DNA of 64,000 nucleotides from Nannocystis sp. (GCA_016712315.1 JADJRG010000013.1:2144001-2208000), one strand, 5' to 3'; shown: positions 17,613 to 26,364, numbered from the stretch's first letter. Notes: a model not told the origin generated them from the letters alone. Numbers and translations are program-made.

Positions 17613-18860
17613 ATGAACGAGACCCATGAGACAGAGACGCCCCCCGAGGGGCCGGTCATCCGCCCGCCGGGGCACGCGCGCGCGTTGGCGACCGTGTGGT
17701 TCACGCTCTTCCTCGACCTGGTCTCGTTCGGCCTGATCCTGCCGGTCCTGCCGTTCTATGCGACGAATTTCGGCGCGTCGCCGGCGATCGTCGCGTTGCT
17801 GTCGACGGTCTTCTCGCTGGCGCAGTTCGTGATGTCGCCGGTGCTGGGTCGCCTCAGCGATCGCCGCGGTCGCCGGAGGATCATGCTGATCTCGATCGCC
17901 GGCTCGGCGATGGCGCAGCTCGTGCTCGGCCTGTCGACGGCGCTGTGGATGGTCTTCCTGGCGCGCCTGGTGAGCGGGATCTGCAACGCCAACGTCAGCA
18001 CGGCGCACGCCTACGTCGCCGACCGCGTCGCGCCGCACGAGCGCGCGCGCTACATGGGCATGATGGGCTCGGCGATCGGCCTCGGCTTCGTCGTGGGGCC
18101 GATCATCGGCGGCCTGCTGTCGCTGCCGTCGATGCCGCACCTGCCGTTTTTCGTCGCGGCGGGGCTGAGCGCGCTGAATTTTTTAATGGCGGTGGTCTGG
18201 CTGCCGGAGAGCCGGCGCCCGGAGGGCGGGGTCGGGCCGACCGCGCCGAGGCGGTCGCTGCGCGCGCTGCTGCGGCGCGACGTGTGGGCGACGCCGATCG
18301 GGGTCTTCGCGACCATCGCGCTCGGCTTCTACATGGCGTTCTCCAGCATGGAGTCGTCGTTCGCGCTGTTCACGGAGGCGCGCTTCTCGTGGACGGCGCG
18401 CGAGACCGGCTACTACTTCACGTTCGTCGGGCTGGTGATCGCGCTGATGCAGGGGCTGGTGGTCGGTCGCGCGGTGCGGCGCCTCGGCGAGCGTCGGACG
18501 CTCTTGGTCGGGCTGGCGGTGCTCTGTGCGGGCTTCCTTATGCAAGGGGGGATCCCCAGCGTGGTCGGGTTGGTGCTCGGCGGGCTCTTCGCGGCGGGCG
18601 GCAACGGCCTGCTGAACCCGAGCTTGTCGGCGCTGGTCTCGCGTACGAGCTCGAAGGACGACCAAGGGCTGAACATGGGGCTGGTGCAGTCGGCCTCGAG
18701 CCTCGGTCGGATCACCGGCCCGGCGCTCGCAGGGCCGCTCTTTGAGGTGGTCGCCCCGGGCGCGCCGTTGCTCTTCGCGGGGCTGGTGGTGCTGGCGGTG
18801 TTGCTCTTCGCGAGGTCCCGAGTGCCCGACCCGCCGCCGCTGCAGCCCGCGCCGCTCTGA
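17613..18860 (+). CDS. MFS transporter, TetA-like drug/metabolite exporter
   Basis: 415 residues from ATG 17613; a longer frame overlapping the exonuclease gene is rejected because its extra residues are antisense-like and Arg-rich. Twelve TM segments; the family loop motif GRLSDRRGRRR (between TM2 and TM3, ~80-90), LARLVSGICNANVSTAHAYVADRV (TM4 region), GSAIGLGFVVGPIIGG (motif C of drug:H+ antiporters, ~145-160). It matches the DHA1/TetA-type exporters of the inner membrane, substrate unknown. No adjacent repressor is visible, so it is probably not an inducible resistance pump of the tetR-tetA type. Confidence 0.8.
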   Translation: MNETHETETPPEGPVIRPPGHARALATVWFTLFLDLVSFGLILPVLPFYATNFGASPAIVALLSTVFSLAQFVMSPVLGRLSDRRGRRRIMLISIAGSAMAQLVLGLSTALWMVFLARLVSGICNANVSTAHAYVADRVAPHERARYMGMMGSAIGLGFVVGPIIGGLLSLPSMPHLPFFVAAGLSALNFLMAVVWLPESRRPEGGVGPTAPRRSLRALLRRDVWATPIGVFATIALGFYMAFSSMESSFALFTEARFSWTARETGYYFTFVGLVIALMQGLVVGRAVRRLGERRTLLVGLAVLCAGFLMQGGIPSVVGLVLGGLFAAGGNGLLNPSLSALVSRTSSKDDQGLNMGLVQSASSLGRITGPALAGPLFEVVAPGAPLLFAGLVVLAVLLFARSRVPDPPPLQPAPL

Positions 18861-18971
18861 GCGCGGCGTCGGCCGTTAGCCGCCTCGTAGAGACGCGCGA
18901 ATTAGCGCGTCCCCGTGTGTGCGTGAGGCACGCTCTCGCTCAGAACGGCGTGCAGATGCCAAAATTCAATG

Positions 18972-19000
18972 TTGAAAACGAAATAGAAAATCACTATCAA
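18972..19000 (+). promoter_or_regulatory. Candidate promoter TTGAAA-17-TATCAA
   Basis: -35 TTGAAA (18972-18977), 17-base spacer, -10 TATCAA (18995-19000), in an AT-rich island. It precedes a ribosome site (GGAGAG) and ATG 19018. A Fur-box match lies between and over the two boxes. Confidence 0.5.
18980..18998 (+). promoter_or_regulatory. Fur box candidate GAAATAGAAAATCACTATC
   Basis: Matches the classical 19-base Fur consensus GATAATGATAATCATTATC at 14 of 19 positions and the 15-base core TGATAATCATTATCA at 12 of 15. It overlaps the -10 hexamer of the promoter for the gene pair at 19018 and 19257, a position suited to iron-dependent repression. Confidence 0.55.
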
Positions 19001-19017
19001 TATTGGAGAGAGACACC

Positions 19018-19260
19018 ATGCACAACGCCGCCTGCCATCGCACTCGCCTCGCCGCCAACAATGTCGTCTCGATCGATCGTTGCTCGTGCTCGACGATCCA
19101 CCTCAACGTCGGGGCGATGTCGCTGCGCTTCACCGGAGAGGCCTTCGAGCGCCTCGCGAGCGCGGTCTGTGAGGCGCTCGGTCGAGCCGCGGCGCTGCGC
19201 AGCGCCGCGGAGATCGGCGCCGAGGCGCCGCTCGGGGCGAGCCCGCGAGGTGAGGCGTGA
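19018..19260 (+). CDS. Small conserved-type hypothetical protein, probably Fur-regulated (80 aa)
   Basis: 80 residues from ATG 19018, set by GGAGAG about 8 bases upstream. The core IDRCSCSTIHLNVGAMSLRFTGEAFERLASAVCEAL (residues ~24-58, quoted piecewise: CSC, IHLNVG, SLRF, AFERLASAV) is a short beta hairpin followed by a helix and carries a C-S-C pair. The same pattern (IHVHVG, SLRL, CEALTTALARAM) opens the next gene, so the two are paralogous domains. I cannot name the family. A Fur-box promoter precedes it; the stop overlaps the next start (GTGA). Iron-related function is inference only. Confidence 0.6.
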   Translation: MHNAACHRTRLAANNVVSIDRCSCSTIHLNVGAMSLRFTGEAFERLASAVCEALGRAAALRSAAEIGAEAPLGASPRGEA

Positions 19261-19937
19261 GCCGAGAGATCGGGCCGCGTGCGCACCTGGCCTCAGGACC
19301 AGGTTGCTCGGTCGAGCACGAAGGCGAAGTGATCCACGTGCACGTCGGGCCGGTGAGCCTGCGCCTCGGGCGGGCCGCGTGTGAGGCGCTGACGACGGCG
19401 CTGGCGCGCGCGATGGTGACGTTGGCGCGGGCGCGTCGGCCGCGGCTGGTGCTGGCTCCGCCGGCGGCGCCCGAGGCCCGGGCGACCGAGGTCCAGGGCT
19501 CCGCGCGGGTCGAGCAGGGGCGGGTCGAGCAGGAGCGGGTCGAGCAGGCGGGCGAGGCGGCGCCTCGTGAGCTGGCCGCGCTCTTGGCGGCATCGTTCAG
19601 CGCGCTCGAGCTGGCGGCGCTGCTCGGGCCGCAGGAGCGTGACGGTCTGTGGCCTTGGGAGCAGGTGACGGCGCTCGCGGCGGCGATGCAGGCGGACCCG
19701 CGGCGATGGGCGTCGGTGGCGGCGTCGCTCGACCAGCGCTACGCGGCGTGGGTGCTGCGCTTGGCAGACGCGCCCGCGCGCGCGGCGTTCACGGCGGCGC
19801 GGGAGGCGGCGGATCCTGCCGAGTTTTCGGGGATCTTGTGGGCGCTGCTGCGGCGGCGCAGGGCCAGCCTGGCGCCGATCACCGCGCGCCTCGGCGAGCA
19901 GCTCGTCGTCGCGGCGTTGTCGCGCGCGTCGCCGTAG
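19257..19937 (+). CDS. Hypothetical protein with a domain paralogous to the preceding small protein
   Basis: 226 residues from GTG 19257, overlapping the previous stop. Residues ~15-55 repeat the small protein's hairpin-helix domain (SVEHEGEVIHVHVGPVSLRL then ACEALTTALARAM). Next comes a linker with a three-fold RVEQ repeat (~82-97), then a ~120-residue helical domain of unknown family (ELAALLAASFSALELAALLG, WEQVTALAAAMQADPRRWASV, FSGILWALLRRRR). No signal peptide or TM segment. It is the second gene of a probable two-gene iron-regulated operon. Confidence 0.6.
   Translation: MSREIGPRAHLASGPGCSVEHEGEVIHVHVGPVSLRLGRAACEALTTALARAMVTLARARRPRLVLAPPAAPEARATEVQGSARVEQGRVEQERVEQAGEAAPRELAALLAASFSALELAALLGPQERDGLWPWEQVTALAAAMQADPRRWASVAASLDQRYAAWVLRLADAPARAAFTAAREAADPAEFSGILWALLRRRRASLAPITARLGEQLVVAALSRASP
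19506..19550 (+). repeat. Three tandem 15-base repeats inside the gene at 19257
   Basis: Unit cgggtcgagcaggNg repeated three times without interruption, encoding R-V-E-Q-G/E/A. It is in frame, so copy number changes would only alter linker length. Confidence 0.8.
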
Positions 19938-19952
19938 CGTCGCGGCGCGGGC

Positions 19953-21479
19953 TCACTCTTGGTCGGGTTCGGCGCGGCGTCGACCGGCGGCGACGACGCC
20001 GAGCAGGGCGACGCTCGCGAGCGCGTCCGCGCTGCTGCTGCTCTGGCAGCCGCAGCCCGCGTCGTCGAGCTGGCCGCCGCTGGTGCCCTCGTCGGTGGTC
20101 GAGCTGGCGCCGTCGGTGCTGCTGCTGTTGTCGTCGGTGCTGCTGCTGTTGTCGTCGGTGGTGCCGCCGTCGCTCTCGCTGTCGGTGTCGCTCTCGCCGG
20201 GCGGCGGTACGTCCGGGAAGGGGCCGGTGATCACGACGGTGAGCCCCTCCTGATAGAGGTTTAAGAAGAGGGCGCGGCCGTCGGGGGAGAAGCAGACGCC
20301 CGCCAGCTCGCCCTCCGAGGCGGCGTTGCGGGCGAAGTCGACGATCTCGCCGTCGGCGGTGAGCACCAGGAGGCGATCCACGCCGCCGCCGTCTTCACAC
20401 ATGAACAGCTCGCCCCACGGCGACATCGTGATGTTGTCCGGCATGTTGAGGACGTCGGTGTCGGTGGAGGCGGCGACGACCTCGAGGGTGCTGCCGTCAG
20501 GGCGGTCGCGGAGGCGGAAGACTTGGCCCTTGCCGATCGGACCGCCGGTGGTCGCGGTGAAGTAGACCTCCCTGGCCGCGGTGATGATGATCCCCTCGCC
20601 GCGCTTGAAGATCGCGGCGCCCCTGGCCTGCGCCTGGACGCGCACGTTGTCGGGCTCAGGGTCGGGCTCGTCGATGTTGACCCACTCGATCGCGACCGGG
20701 GCGGCGCCGACCGCCATCGTCGTCGTCTCGGCGACGTCGACGCCGACGAGCTTGAGCGCCTGGAGCTGGCCGACGAAGGGCACGGCGGGGTCGTCAGGGA
20801 CGAAGCGGTAGAGGGAGCTGTCGCTGAGATCTTCGGTGAGGTAGACGATCCCGGTCACGAGGTCGACGGCGGCGGCCTCGTGCTTGAAGCGGCCGAAGGC
20901 GGGGATCTTCGTGGGCGGCTGGACCGTGGCGGCGGCGGTGTCGCAGACGAAGACGTAGCCGTGGCCGGCGGTGGTGTTCTCCTCGCACGAGAGCCAGCCC
21001 CATGGGCTAGGTCCACCTGCACAATTGACCAGAGTGCCGCAGAGCACGAGGTTGCTCGAGATCCGCTCGTAGGTCGCGCCGTCGACGACGAGGCGGGTGA
21101 CGCAGCCCATGGTGAGGGGGTCGTAGGCGACTTCGGGCGCCTCGCCGGGCTCGTAGGGGCCGTTGCCGATCAGGAGCTCGTGGTTGCGCATCAGCACGAT
21201 CGTGCCGTTGGGGCCAGGGAAGGCGGCCATGCCGTCGGGGCTGGCGGGGACGCGGTAGCCGTCGTCCATCGCGTCGCCGAAGCGATCGAGGACGCGGTAG
21301 GTGAAGCCGGCGGGGAGGTCCAGCACCCCCTCGGGATCGGCGACGAGCGGGCCGTAGAGGGCCGCGCGGGCGCTGCGGGGCCGGCCGGCGAGGGCGCCAG
21401 CGAGGGCGGCGAAGGTGGCGCCGCCGAAGACAAAGGCGCGGCGGCCGAGGGCGACGCGGGCGTGCGAGGTCGTAGGCAT
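19953..21479 (-). CDS. Tat-exported PhoX-like (DUF839) phosphatase with MYXO-CTERM-type tail
   Basis: 508 residues from ATG 21479; the longer upstream frame is rejected because this start gives a Tat signal, GRRAFVFGGATFAALAGAL (~12-30). The body has the PhoX/DUF839 signatures WGWLSCEENTTAGHGYVFV, GRFKHEAAAVDLVTGIVYLTED and DSSLYRFVP (~175-235), and ITMSPWGELFMCEDGGG (~390). PhoX enzymes are calcium/iron alkaline phosphatases; other DUF839 proteins are of unknown activity. A Ser/Thr/Asp/Gly linker (~455-490) leads to CGCQSSSS, a hydrophobic stretch and GRRRAE, the layout of the MYXO-CTERM surface-sorting tail. CAAACT lies 7 bases before the start, without a ribosome site. Confidence 0.8.
   Translation of the reverse strand: MPTTSHARVALGRRAFVFGGATFAALAGALAGRPRSARAALYGPLVADPEGVLDLPAGFTYRVLDRFGDAMDDGYRVPASPDGMAAFPGPNGTIVLMRNHELLIGNGPYEPGEAPEVAYDPLTMGCVTRLVVDGATYERISSNLVLCGTLVNCAGGPSPWGWLSCEENTTAGHGYVFVCDTAAATVQPPTKIPAFGRFKHEAAAVDLVTGIVYLTEDLSDSSLYRFVPDDPAVPFVGQLQALKLVGVDVAETTTMAVGAAPVAIEWVNIDEPDPEPDNVRVQAQARGAAIFKRGEGIIITAAREVYFTATTGGPIGKGQVFRLRDRPDGSTLEVVAASTDTDVLNMPDNITMSPWGELFMCEDGGGVDRLLVLTADGEIVDFARNAASEGELAGVCFSPDGRALFLNLYQEGLTVVITGPFPDVPPPGESDTDSESDGGTTDDNSSSTDDNSSSTDGASSTTDEGTSGGQLDDAGCGCQSSSSADALASVALLGVVAAGRRRAEPDQE
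20112..20160 (-). repeat. 21-base tandem repeat in the linker of the PhoX-like gene
   Basis: Units at 20112-20132 and 20133-20153 are identical and a third begins at 20154; on the coding strand they give the heptapeptide S-T-D-D-N-S-S repeated. Confidence 0.75.
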
Positions 21480-21614
21480 GCGGGCTAGTTTGCGGCAGAT
21501 CGCGGGTCCGCTCAATCCCGCACGCGGCCAGCTGGCGCTTCGTGTGTCGCCGAGGTGTCGCCAAGGCGTCGCGATCGCGTCGTCGGCGATCCTCAGGAAG
21601 CGTGGGGGCTCGGG

Positions 21615-21620
21615 TACACT
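21615..21620 (+). promoter_or_regulatory. -10 hexamer TACACT of leaderless gene at 21628
   Basis: TACACT ends 7 bases before ATG 21628 and no ribosome site is present. Confidence 0.45.
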
Positions 21621-21627
21621 CGGCGCG

Positions 21628-21840
21628 ATGACGACGTTCACCGGCACGGTCCGCTACAACGATCTCGAGGGTGGTTTTTTTGAGCTGGTCACCGCCGAAG
21701 GCGACGTCTATCGGCTCAGCGACGCCGGCGCGGCGAAGGCGGGGGATCGCGTGCAGGTCGAGGGCGAGGTCGAGGAGGGGGGCTTCGGGATCCAGATGAG
21801 CGGGCCGAGCCTCGTGGTCGAGTCGATCAAGGTCCTTTAA
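21628..21840 (+). CDS. Small beta-rich protein, probably OB-fold-like (70 aa)
   Basis: 70 residues: MTTFTGTVRYNDLEGGFFEL, then VYRL, GDRVQVEGEVEEGGFGIQ, LVVESIKVL. The alternation of short strands and the G-x-V...G-D-x-V-x-V-x-G pattern suggest a five-strand OB-like barrel (similar to DUF5818-type proteins as I recall them). Cytoplasmic. The start is set by the -10 hexamer and by the lack of sense in the longer frame. The 37 bases after it (21841-21877) are AT-rich with TGATCT twice, before the antiporter gene. Confidence 0.55.
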   Translation: MTTFTGTVRYNDLEGGFFELVTAEGDVYRLSDAGAAKAGDRVQVEGEVEEGGFGIQMSGPSLVVESIKVL

Positions 21841-21877
21841 TTTTCTGATCTAAAATTTTTGATCTCGATAGGTCAGG

Positions 21878-23653
21878 ATGCTGCTCGAGACGACCGCGAT
21901 CTTCCTCGCGACCGCGGTGGTCGCGGCGCCCCTCTTTAAGCGGCTCGGGCTCGGCTCGGTGCTCGGCTATTTGGTCGGCGGGGCGGTGATCGGTCCGTCG
22001 GGGCTCGGGCTGATCCAGGAGGTGGAGGCGACCCTGCACTTCGCCGAATTCGGGGTCGTGCTGCTGCTGTTTATCATCGGCCTCGAGCTCCAGCCGAGCC
22101 GGCTCTGGCGGCTGCGCGGCGCGGTGTTCGGGCTCGGCGGCGCGCAGGTGATCGGCACAGGGGCGCTGCTCGCGGGCGTCGGTTGGGCGCTGGGGCTGGG
22201 GCTCGCGCCCGCGGTGGTCGCGGGGCTGGCGTTGGCGATGTCGTCGACGGCGTTCGCGACGCAGATCCTCGGCGAGCGGCGCGAGCTGGCGGCGCCGCAC
22301 GGGCGCGCGGCGTTCGGGATCTTGCTCTTCCAAGACCTCGCGGCGATCCCGCTGTTGGCGATCGTGCCGATGCTCGGGGCAGGCAGCGGCGCGGCGGAGG
22401 GCGGCGGGGCAGGCGGGCTGCTGCTCGCGGCCGGGGTGATCGGCGGGCTGGTGATCGCGGGGCGCTTCCTGCTGCGGCCGATCTTCCGCTTCATCGCTTC
22501 GGCGCGCAGCCACGAGCTGTCGGTGGCGACGGCGCTGCTGGTGGTCCTCGGCACCTCGATCTTGATGGAGCAGGTGGGCCTGTCGATGGCGCTCGGGGCG
22601 TTCATCGCCGGGGTGCTGCTGGCCGACTCGGAGTACCGCCACGAGCTCGAGGCGAACATCGAGCCGTTTAAGGGGCTGCTGCTGGGGCTCTTCTTCTTGG
22701 CCGTAGGCATGTCGGCGAACCTGCGCCTGCTCGTCGAGGAGCCGCTGACGCTGGTGGGGCTGGCGCTCGGGTTGGTGGCGCTGAAGGGGGCGGCGCTGTT
22801 CGGGCTGGGTCGCGCGTTCGGGCAGCCGACGAGCAGCGCGTCGAGCTTGGCGGTGTCGATCTCGCAGGGCGGGGAGTTCGCGTTCGTGATCTTCGGCGTG
22901 GGGATCGCGTCGGGGGTGCTGGCCGCGTCCGTCGTCGAGCGGCTGGTGGTGGTGGTGACCTTGTCGATGGTGCTGACGCCGCTGCTCTTCATCGCGCGCG
23001 ACCGGCTGGAGGCGCGGCGGGCGGCGAAGGCGGCGCCGCGGCCCTTCGACGCGATGCCGGATGAGGCGAGCGAGGTGATCATCGCCGGTTTCGGGCGTTT
23101 TGGGCAGATCGTCGCGCGGGTGCTGCGGCTGCGCAGGATCTCGTTCACCGCGCTGGACGTGAGCGCGGAGCACGTCGACTTCGTGCGCCGCTTCGGCAAC
23201 AAAATTTACTACGGCGACGCGTCGCGGCTCGACCTGCTGCGGGCGGCGAAGGTCGAGCACGCGCGGCTCTTCGTGCTGGCGATCGATGACGTCGAGGCGT
23301 CGATGCGGACGCTGCGGACGGTGCGTGAGCACTTTCCTGGGGTCCGGGTGATCGCGCGCGCGCGCAACCGGCCGCACGCGTACGCGCTGCTGGCCGAGGG
23401 CGTGGAGGTGGTGGTGCGTGAGACTTTTGCAGGGAGCTTGGAGGCGGCGCGGCGGGCGTTGCAGGAGCTGGGCTTCAGCGTCGCGGAGGCGACCAGGACG
23501 ACCGAACGCTTCGCCGAGTACGATGAGCGGCAGGTGCAGGAGATGTACGTGCACCGCGAGGACACGGCGAAGCTGATCGCTTCGGCGCAGCACTTCACGG
23601 CGGAGCTCGAGCGGCTCTTTGAGGACGACGCGCGGCAGTTGCCGCCGCGTTGA
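21878..23653 (+). CDS. CPA2-family monovalent cation:proton antiporter with TrkA-N domain (KefB/C-like)
   Basis: 591 residues. About twelve TM segments in residues 1-375, with GGAVIGPSGLGLI (~31-43), LLFIIGLELQPSRLWRLR (~60-77), FQDLAAIPLLAIVPML (~150-165, the conserved D in QDLAAIP) and GAFIAGVLLADSEYRHELEANIEPFKGLLLGLFF. A Rossmann TrkA-N domain follows at ~400-520: EVIIAGFGRFGQIVARVL (NAD-binding GxGxxG) and DASRLDLLRAAKVEHARLFVLAIDD. The family exports K+ in exchange for H+, gated by glutathione adducts or nucleotides. Inner membrane. Length and order match KefC. No KefF/KefG flavoprotein gene is adjacent. Confidence 0.88.
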   Translation: MLLETTAIFLATAVVAAPLFKRLGLGSVLGYLVGGAVIGPSGLGLIQEVEATLHFAEFGVVLLLFIIGLELQPSRLWRLRGAVFGLGGAQVIGTGALLAGVGWALGLGLAPAVVAGLALAMSSTAFATQILGERRELAAPHGRAAFGILLFQDLAAIPLLAIVPMLGAGSGAAEGGGAGGLLLAAGVIGGLVIAGRFLLRPIFRFIASARSHELSVATALLVVLGTSILMEQVGLSMALGAFIAGVLLADSEYRHELEANIEPFKGLLLGLFFLAVGMSANLRLLVEEPLTLVGLALGLVALKGAALFGLGRAFGQPTSSASSLAVSISQGGEFAFVIFGVGIASGVLAASVVERLVVVVTLSMVLTPLLFIARDRLEARRAAKAAPRPFDAMPDEASEVIIAGFGRFGQIVARVLRLRRISFTALDVSAEHVDFVRRFGNKIYYGDASRLDLLRAAKVEHARLFVLAIDDVEASMRTLRTVREHFPGVRVIARARNRPHAYALLAEGVEVVVRETFAGSLEAARRALQELGFSVAEATRTTERFAEYDERQVQEMYVHREDTAKLIASAQHFTAELERLFEDDARQLPPR

Positions 23654-23667
23654 CGCGGTGGGGCCGG

Positions 23668-24462
23668 CTAGCGGCTGAGCGTGAGCTGGTACTTGCCGCA
23701 GGTCTGGCCGGCGTCGATCCGGTAGACGCGCAGGTAGAGGACCCCCGGCCAGGGGACCTGGCTCTCGCCCGGCGGGGTGCAGCACTCGGGGAGATCGTCC
23801 GCAAAAGTCCACTCGGTGAGGCCGGTCGCGAGGCCGCCGTCGCCGCCGTCGCCGCAGCTCGCGGCCTGGCCGTCGCAGGGGGCGCCGGTGTTGATGTCGA
23901 AGCGGAAGGCGTCGGCGTCGTTGGTAGCGAACTTGATCGTCGGTACGCCGCCGCCGGGGCGCTGCACGGCCTGGAAGGTGACCTTGTACCAGTCCGAGAG
24001 GCCAGGTGTGATGATCGTGACCTCGGGGCTCATCTTTTGATCGCCGACGGCCAGGTTGCCGAGGTCGTTCGGGTTACCGCACAGGTTGCCGAGGCCGTCG
24101 GCGCAGTCGAGCTCGGTGTCTTCGCCTTCGGTCTCCTCTGCGGTGGTGGCTCCGTCGCTCTCGCCGCTGCCGGTGCCGCTGGTGGTCGTGCTGGTGCTGG
24201 ATCCGGCGGAGCCGCTGCCTTGGGTGGTAGTGGTGGTGGTCGCGCTGGCGCTGCCTGGGTCGCTGTCGCTGGTGGTCTGGCCGCCGCCGCCACCGGCGCT
24301 GAGCTGACCGGCGCTGAAGGAGCCGCCGCCGTCATCGCCCGAGCTACACGCGGCCGCCAAAGATCCGGCGAGCGCCCAGATCCGCGCGGAGGAGCGGACA
24401 GAAGCAGAAGAAGCAGGAGACGCAGAAGACGCTGCCCGGGGGTTGCTCGACCTCGCGCTCAT
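23668..24462 (-). CDS. Lipoprotein with Ser/Thr/Gly-rich linker and Cys-rich C-terminal domain
   Basis: 264 residues. A lipobox SLAAAC closes a signal of about 39 residues. Residues ~45-110 are a low-complexity linker of Ser, Thr, Gly and Asp. The C-terminal ~150 residues contain about eight Cys (LDCADGLGNLCGNPND, APCDGQAASCGDGG, PECCTPPG, TCGKYQLTLSR) and strands such as DWYKVTFQAV and GVLYLRVYRIDAG, resembling the PPC-type beta-sandwich pre-peptidase domain in outline. No enzyme motif is seen. Probably an exposed surface lipoprotein. Confidence 0.6.
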   Translation of the reverse strand: MSARSSNPRAASSASPASSASVRSSARIWALAGSLAAACSSGDDGGGSFSAGQLSAGGGGGQTTSDSDPGSASATTTTTTQGSGSAGSSTSTTTSGTGSGESDGATTAEETEGEDTELDCADGLGNLCGNPNDLGNLAVGDQKMSPEVTIITPGLSDWYKVTFQAVQRPGGGVPTIKFATNDADAFRFDINTGAPCDGQAASCGDGGDGGLATGLTEWTFADDLPECCTPPGESQVPWPGVLYLRVYRIDAGQTCGKYQLTLSR

Positions 24463-24526
24463 GAGAGGTGGGTAGCGGGCTTTCGCGCGCGGGGCAAGTG
24501 CGCAGCGGCCAGCGAGCCGGTCACGC

Positions 24527-26340
24527 TCACATCCGCGCAGGGGCGGGGATCCCCAAGACGTCGAGGCCGCGCGCGAGCGCGCGGATCGTCGCCTGGACGA
24601 GCAGGAGGCGCCCTTGGAGGAGGGGACCCTCGCTCGACTTGACCGGGCAGGCCTGGTTGAAGCGGTTGAACGACTTGGCGAGCTCGTAGAGGTAGGTGCA
24701 GAGGACCGAGGGGCGGAGCTGCTGGGCCGCTTGATGGATCACGGCGCTGAGCTGGTCGAGGGTGATCACCAGCTCGCGCTCCTGCGGGGCGGCGAGGGCG
24801 GCGGTCGCCTTGGTGATCGCCGCCGCCTCGCCGGCGAGCAGCGCGGGGCTGAGGGTCTTGCCCTCGTCGGCGCAGCGGCGGAGGATCGAGGCGCCGCGGG
24901 CGTGGGTGTATTGCAGGTAGGGGCCGGTGTTGCCCTCGAGGTCGAGCCAGGCCTCGAGATCAAAGACGATCTTCTGCTGCACGTCGCGCGCGAGCATGCC
25001 GTACTTGATCGCGCCGAGGGCGACCTGATGGGCGGTGGCGGTGATCTCCTCGTCGCTCCAGGCGCCGCGGAATTTCTCTAAGTAGGCGGCCTCGACGTGG
25101 GCGGTCATGCGCTCGCGCAGCGCGCGGAAGAGGATGACGTTGCCCTTGCGACCGGACATGGCGCCGTCGCTGAGCTCGACCATCTCATACGGGACGTGCT
25201 GGCAGCGGGCGGCCTGCGCGAAGCCCATCTTGTTTAAGGTGAGGAAGACGTGGCGGAAGTGGTCGCTCTGGCGGACGTCGACGACGTAGATCGAGCGGTC
25301 GATCGCAATTGTTCAAATTTGAGGCGGGCGAGCGCGAGGTCCTTGGTCGAATAGAGGCTGGTGCCGTCCTTCTTGCGGAGCATAAAGAAGGGCATGTGCT
25401 TGACCTCCTCGTTGATGACGCCGACGGCGCCCTCGCTCTCGATAAAGACGCCGCGGGCGAGGTGCTCGTCGACGAGGCGCAGGCCCTCTTCGTCGACCTC
25501 GCTCTCATAAAAGAGGTGGTCGAAGGTGACGCCGCACCAGCGGTAGATCTCGGAAAAATCGGCGAGGGACCACTGGCGCGTCTGCTCCCAGATCGCGATC
25601 AAGGTCGGGTCGCGGGCCTCGAGCGCGCGCAGGAGCTCGGTGGTGCGCGCCTTCGCGGCGGCGAGCGCGGCGGCGGCGGCGTGGTCGCCGGCGGCGGCTC
25701 GCTCCTCCCACTGCTCGAGCTGCACGTGCGCGCGGGTGTAGAGCTCGCCGAGCCACTCGCCGCGGCCGCTGGCCGGCGGCTGGCGCTCTTCGTCGGTGAG
25801 GCGGTCGAGGTACCACCAGAGGCACTTGGCGATGTGGGCGCCGACGTCGCCGAAGTAGTTGGCGGCGATCACGGGATATCCATCGGCGCGGAGCAGGCGG
25901 ACCAAGGCGTCGCCCAAGCAGAGGTTGCGCAGGTGGCCGACGTGGAAGGCCTTGTGGGTGTTGGGCTGCGAGAACTCGATCATGATCCGCTCGCGCTGCG
26001 GCGGCGGCGGGTCGGCGGGGCGGACGCCCGCGAGCGCGGGTAGGACGAGCGCAGCGGCGCCGCCGACGGCCAAGCGGACGTTGACGTAGGCGCCGGCGAC
26101 GTTGGCCTCGGCGATGAGCGCGTCGGCGCTGAGGCGGGCGGCGAGCTCGGCGGCGATCTGCGGGGGCGCGCGGCGCAGGGCCTTGGCGAGGCGAAAGCAG
26201 GGGAAGGCGAGGTCGCCGAGGCTGGGATCCGGGGTGGGGGCGAGCAGCCCGCGGACGTCAGCGGCGCTGAGGGCGGCGTCCTCGGGGAGCGCGGCGTGGA
26301 TCGTGCGGGCGATGGCTTCGGCGAGCGCGTGATCGGCCAT
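24527..26340 (-). pseudogene. argS: argS, arginyl-tRNA synthetase interrupted by one single-base frameshift
   Basis: From ATG 26340 the N-terminal add-1 domain and class I core are intact: FSQPNTHKAFHVGHLRNLCLGD (HIGH-type HVGH, ~residues 120-140), ANYFGDVGAHIAKCLWW, HMPFFMLRKKDGTSLYSTKDLALARLKFEQ. After Q (25309-25311) the frame breaks: two bases (25307-25308) remain before GCG ATC GAC CGC, which restores AIDRSIYVVDVRQSDHF and continues to MSGRKGNVI (the ArgRS version of KMSKS), the anticodon-binding domain and the stop at 24527. Adding one base at 25307-25308 gives a ~604-residue full-length enzyme. Because the enzyme is essential, a sequencing/assembly error or a second copy elsewhere is likelier than a dead gene. 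Confidence 0.85.
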
Positions 26341-26364
26341 GGGCCCGCGAGGGTACACCAGCGG

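Noticed and set aside
21827..23812. 661-residue antisense open frame opposite the Kef-type antiporter
   Set aside because: Arg/Pro/Gln-rich low-complexity translation, no domains; a GC-rich shadow of a clear antiporter gene.
25304..25320. Programmed -1 frameshift in argS
   Set aside because: No X-XXY-YYZ slippery heptamer in the correct frame and no stop-proximal stimulator; an error or mutation is simpler.
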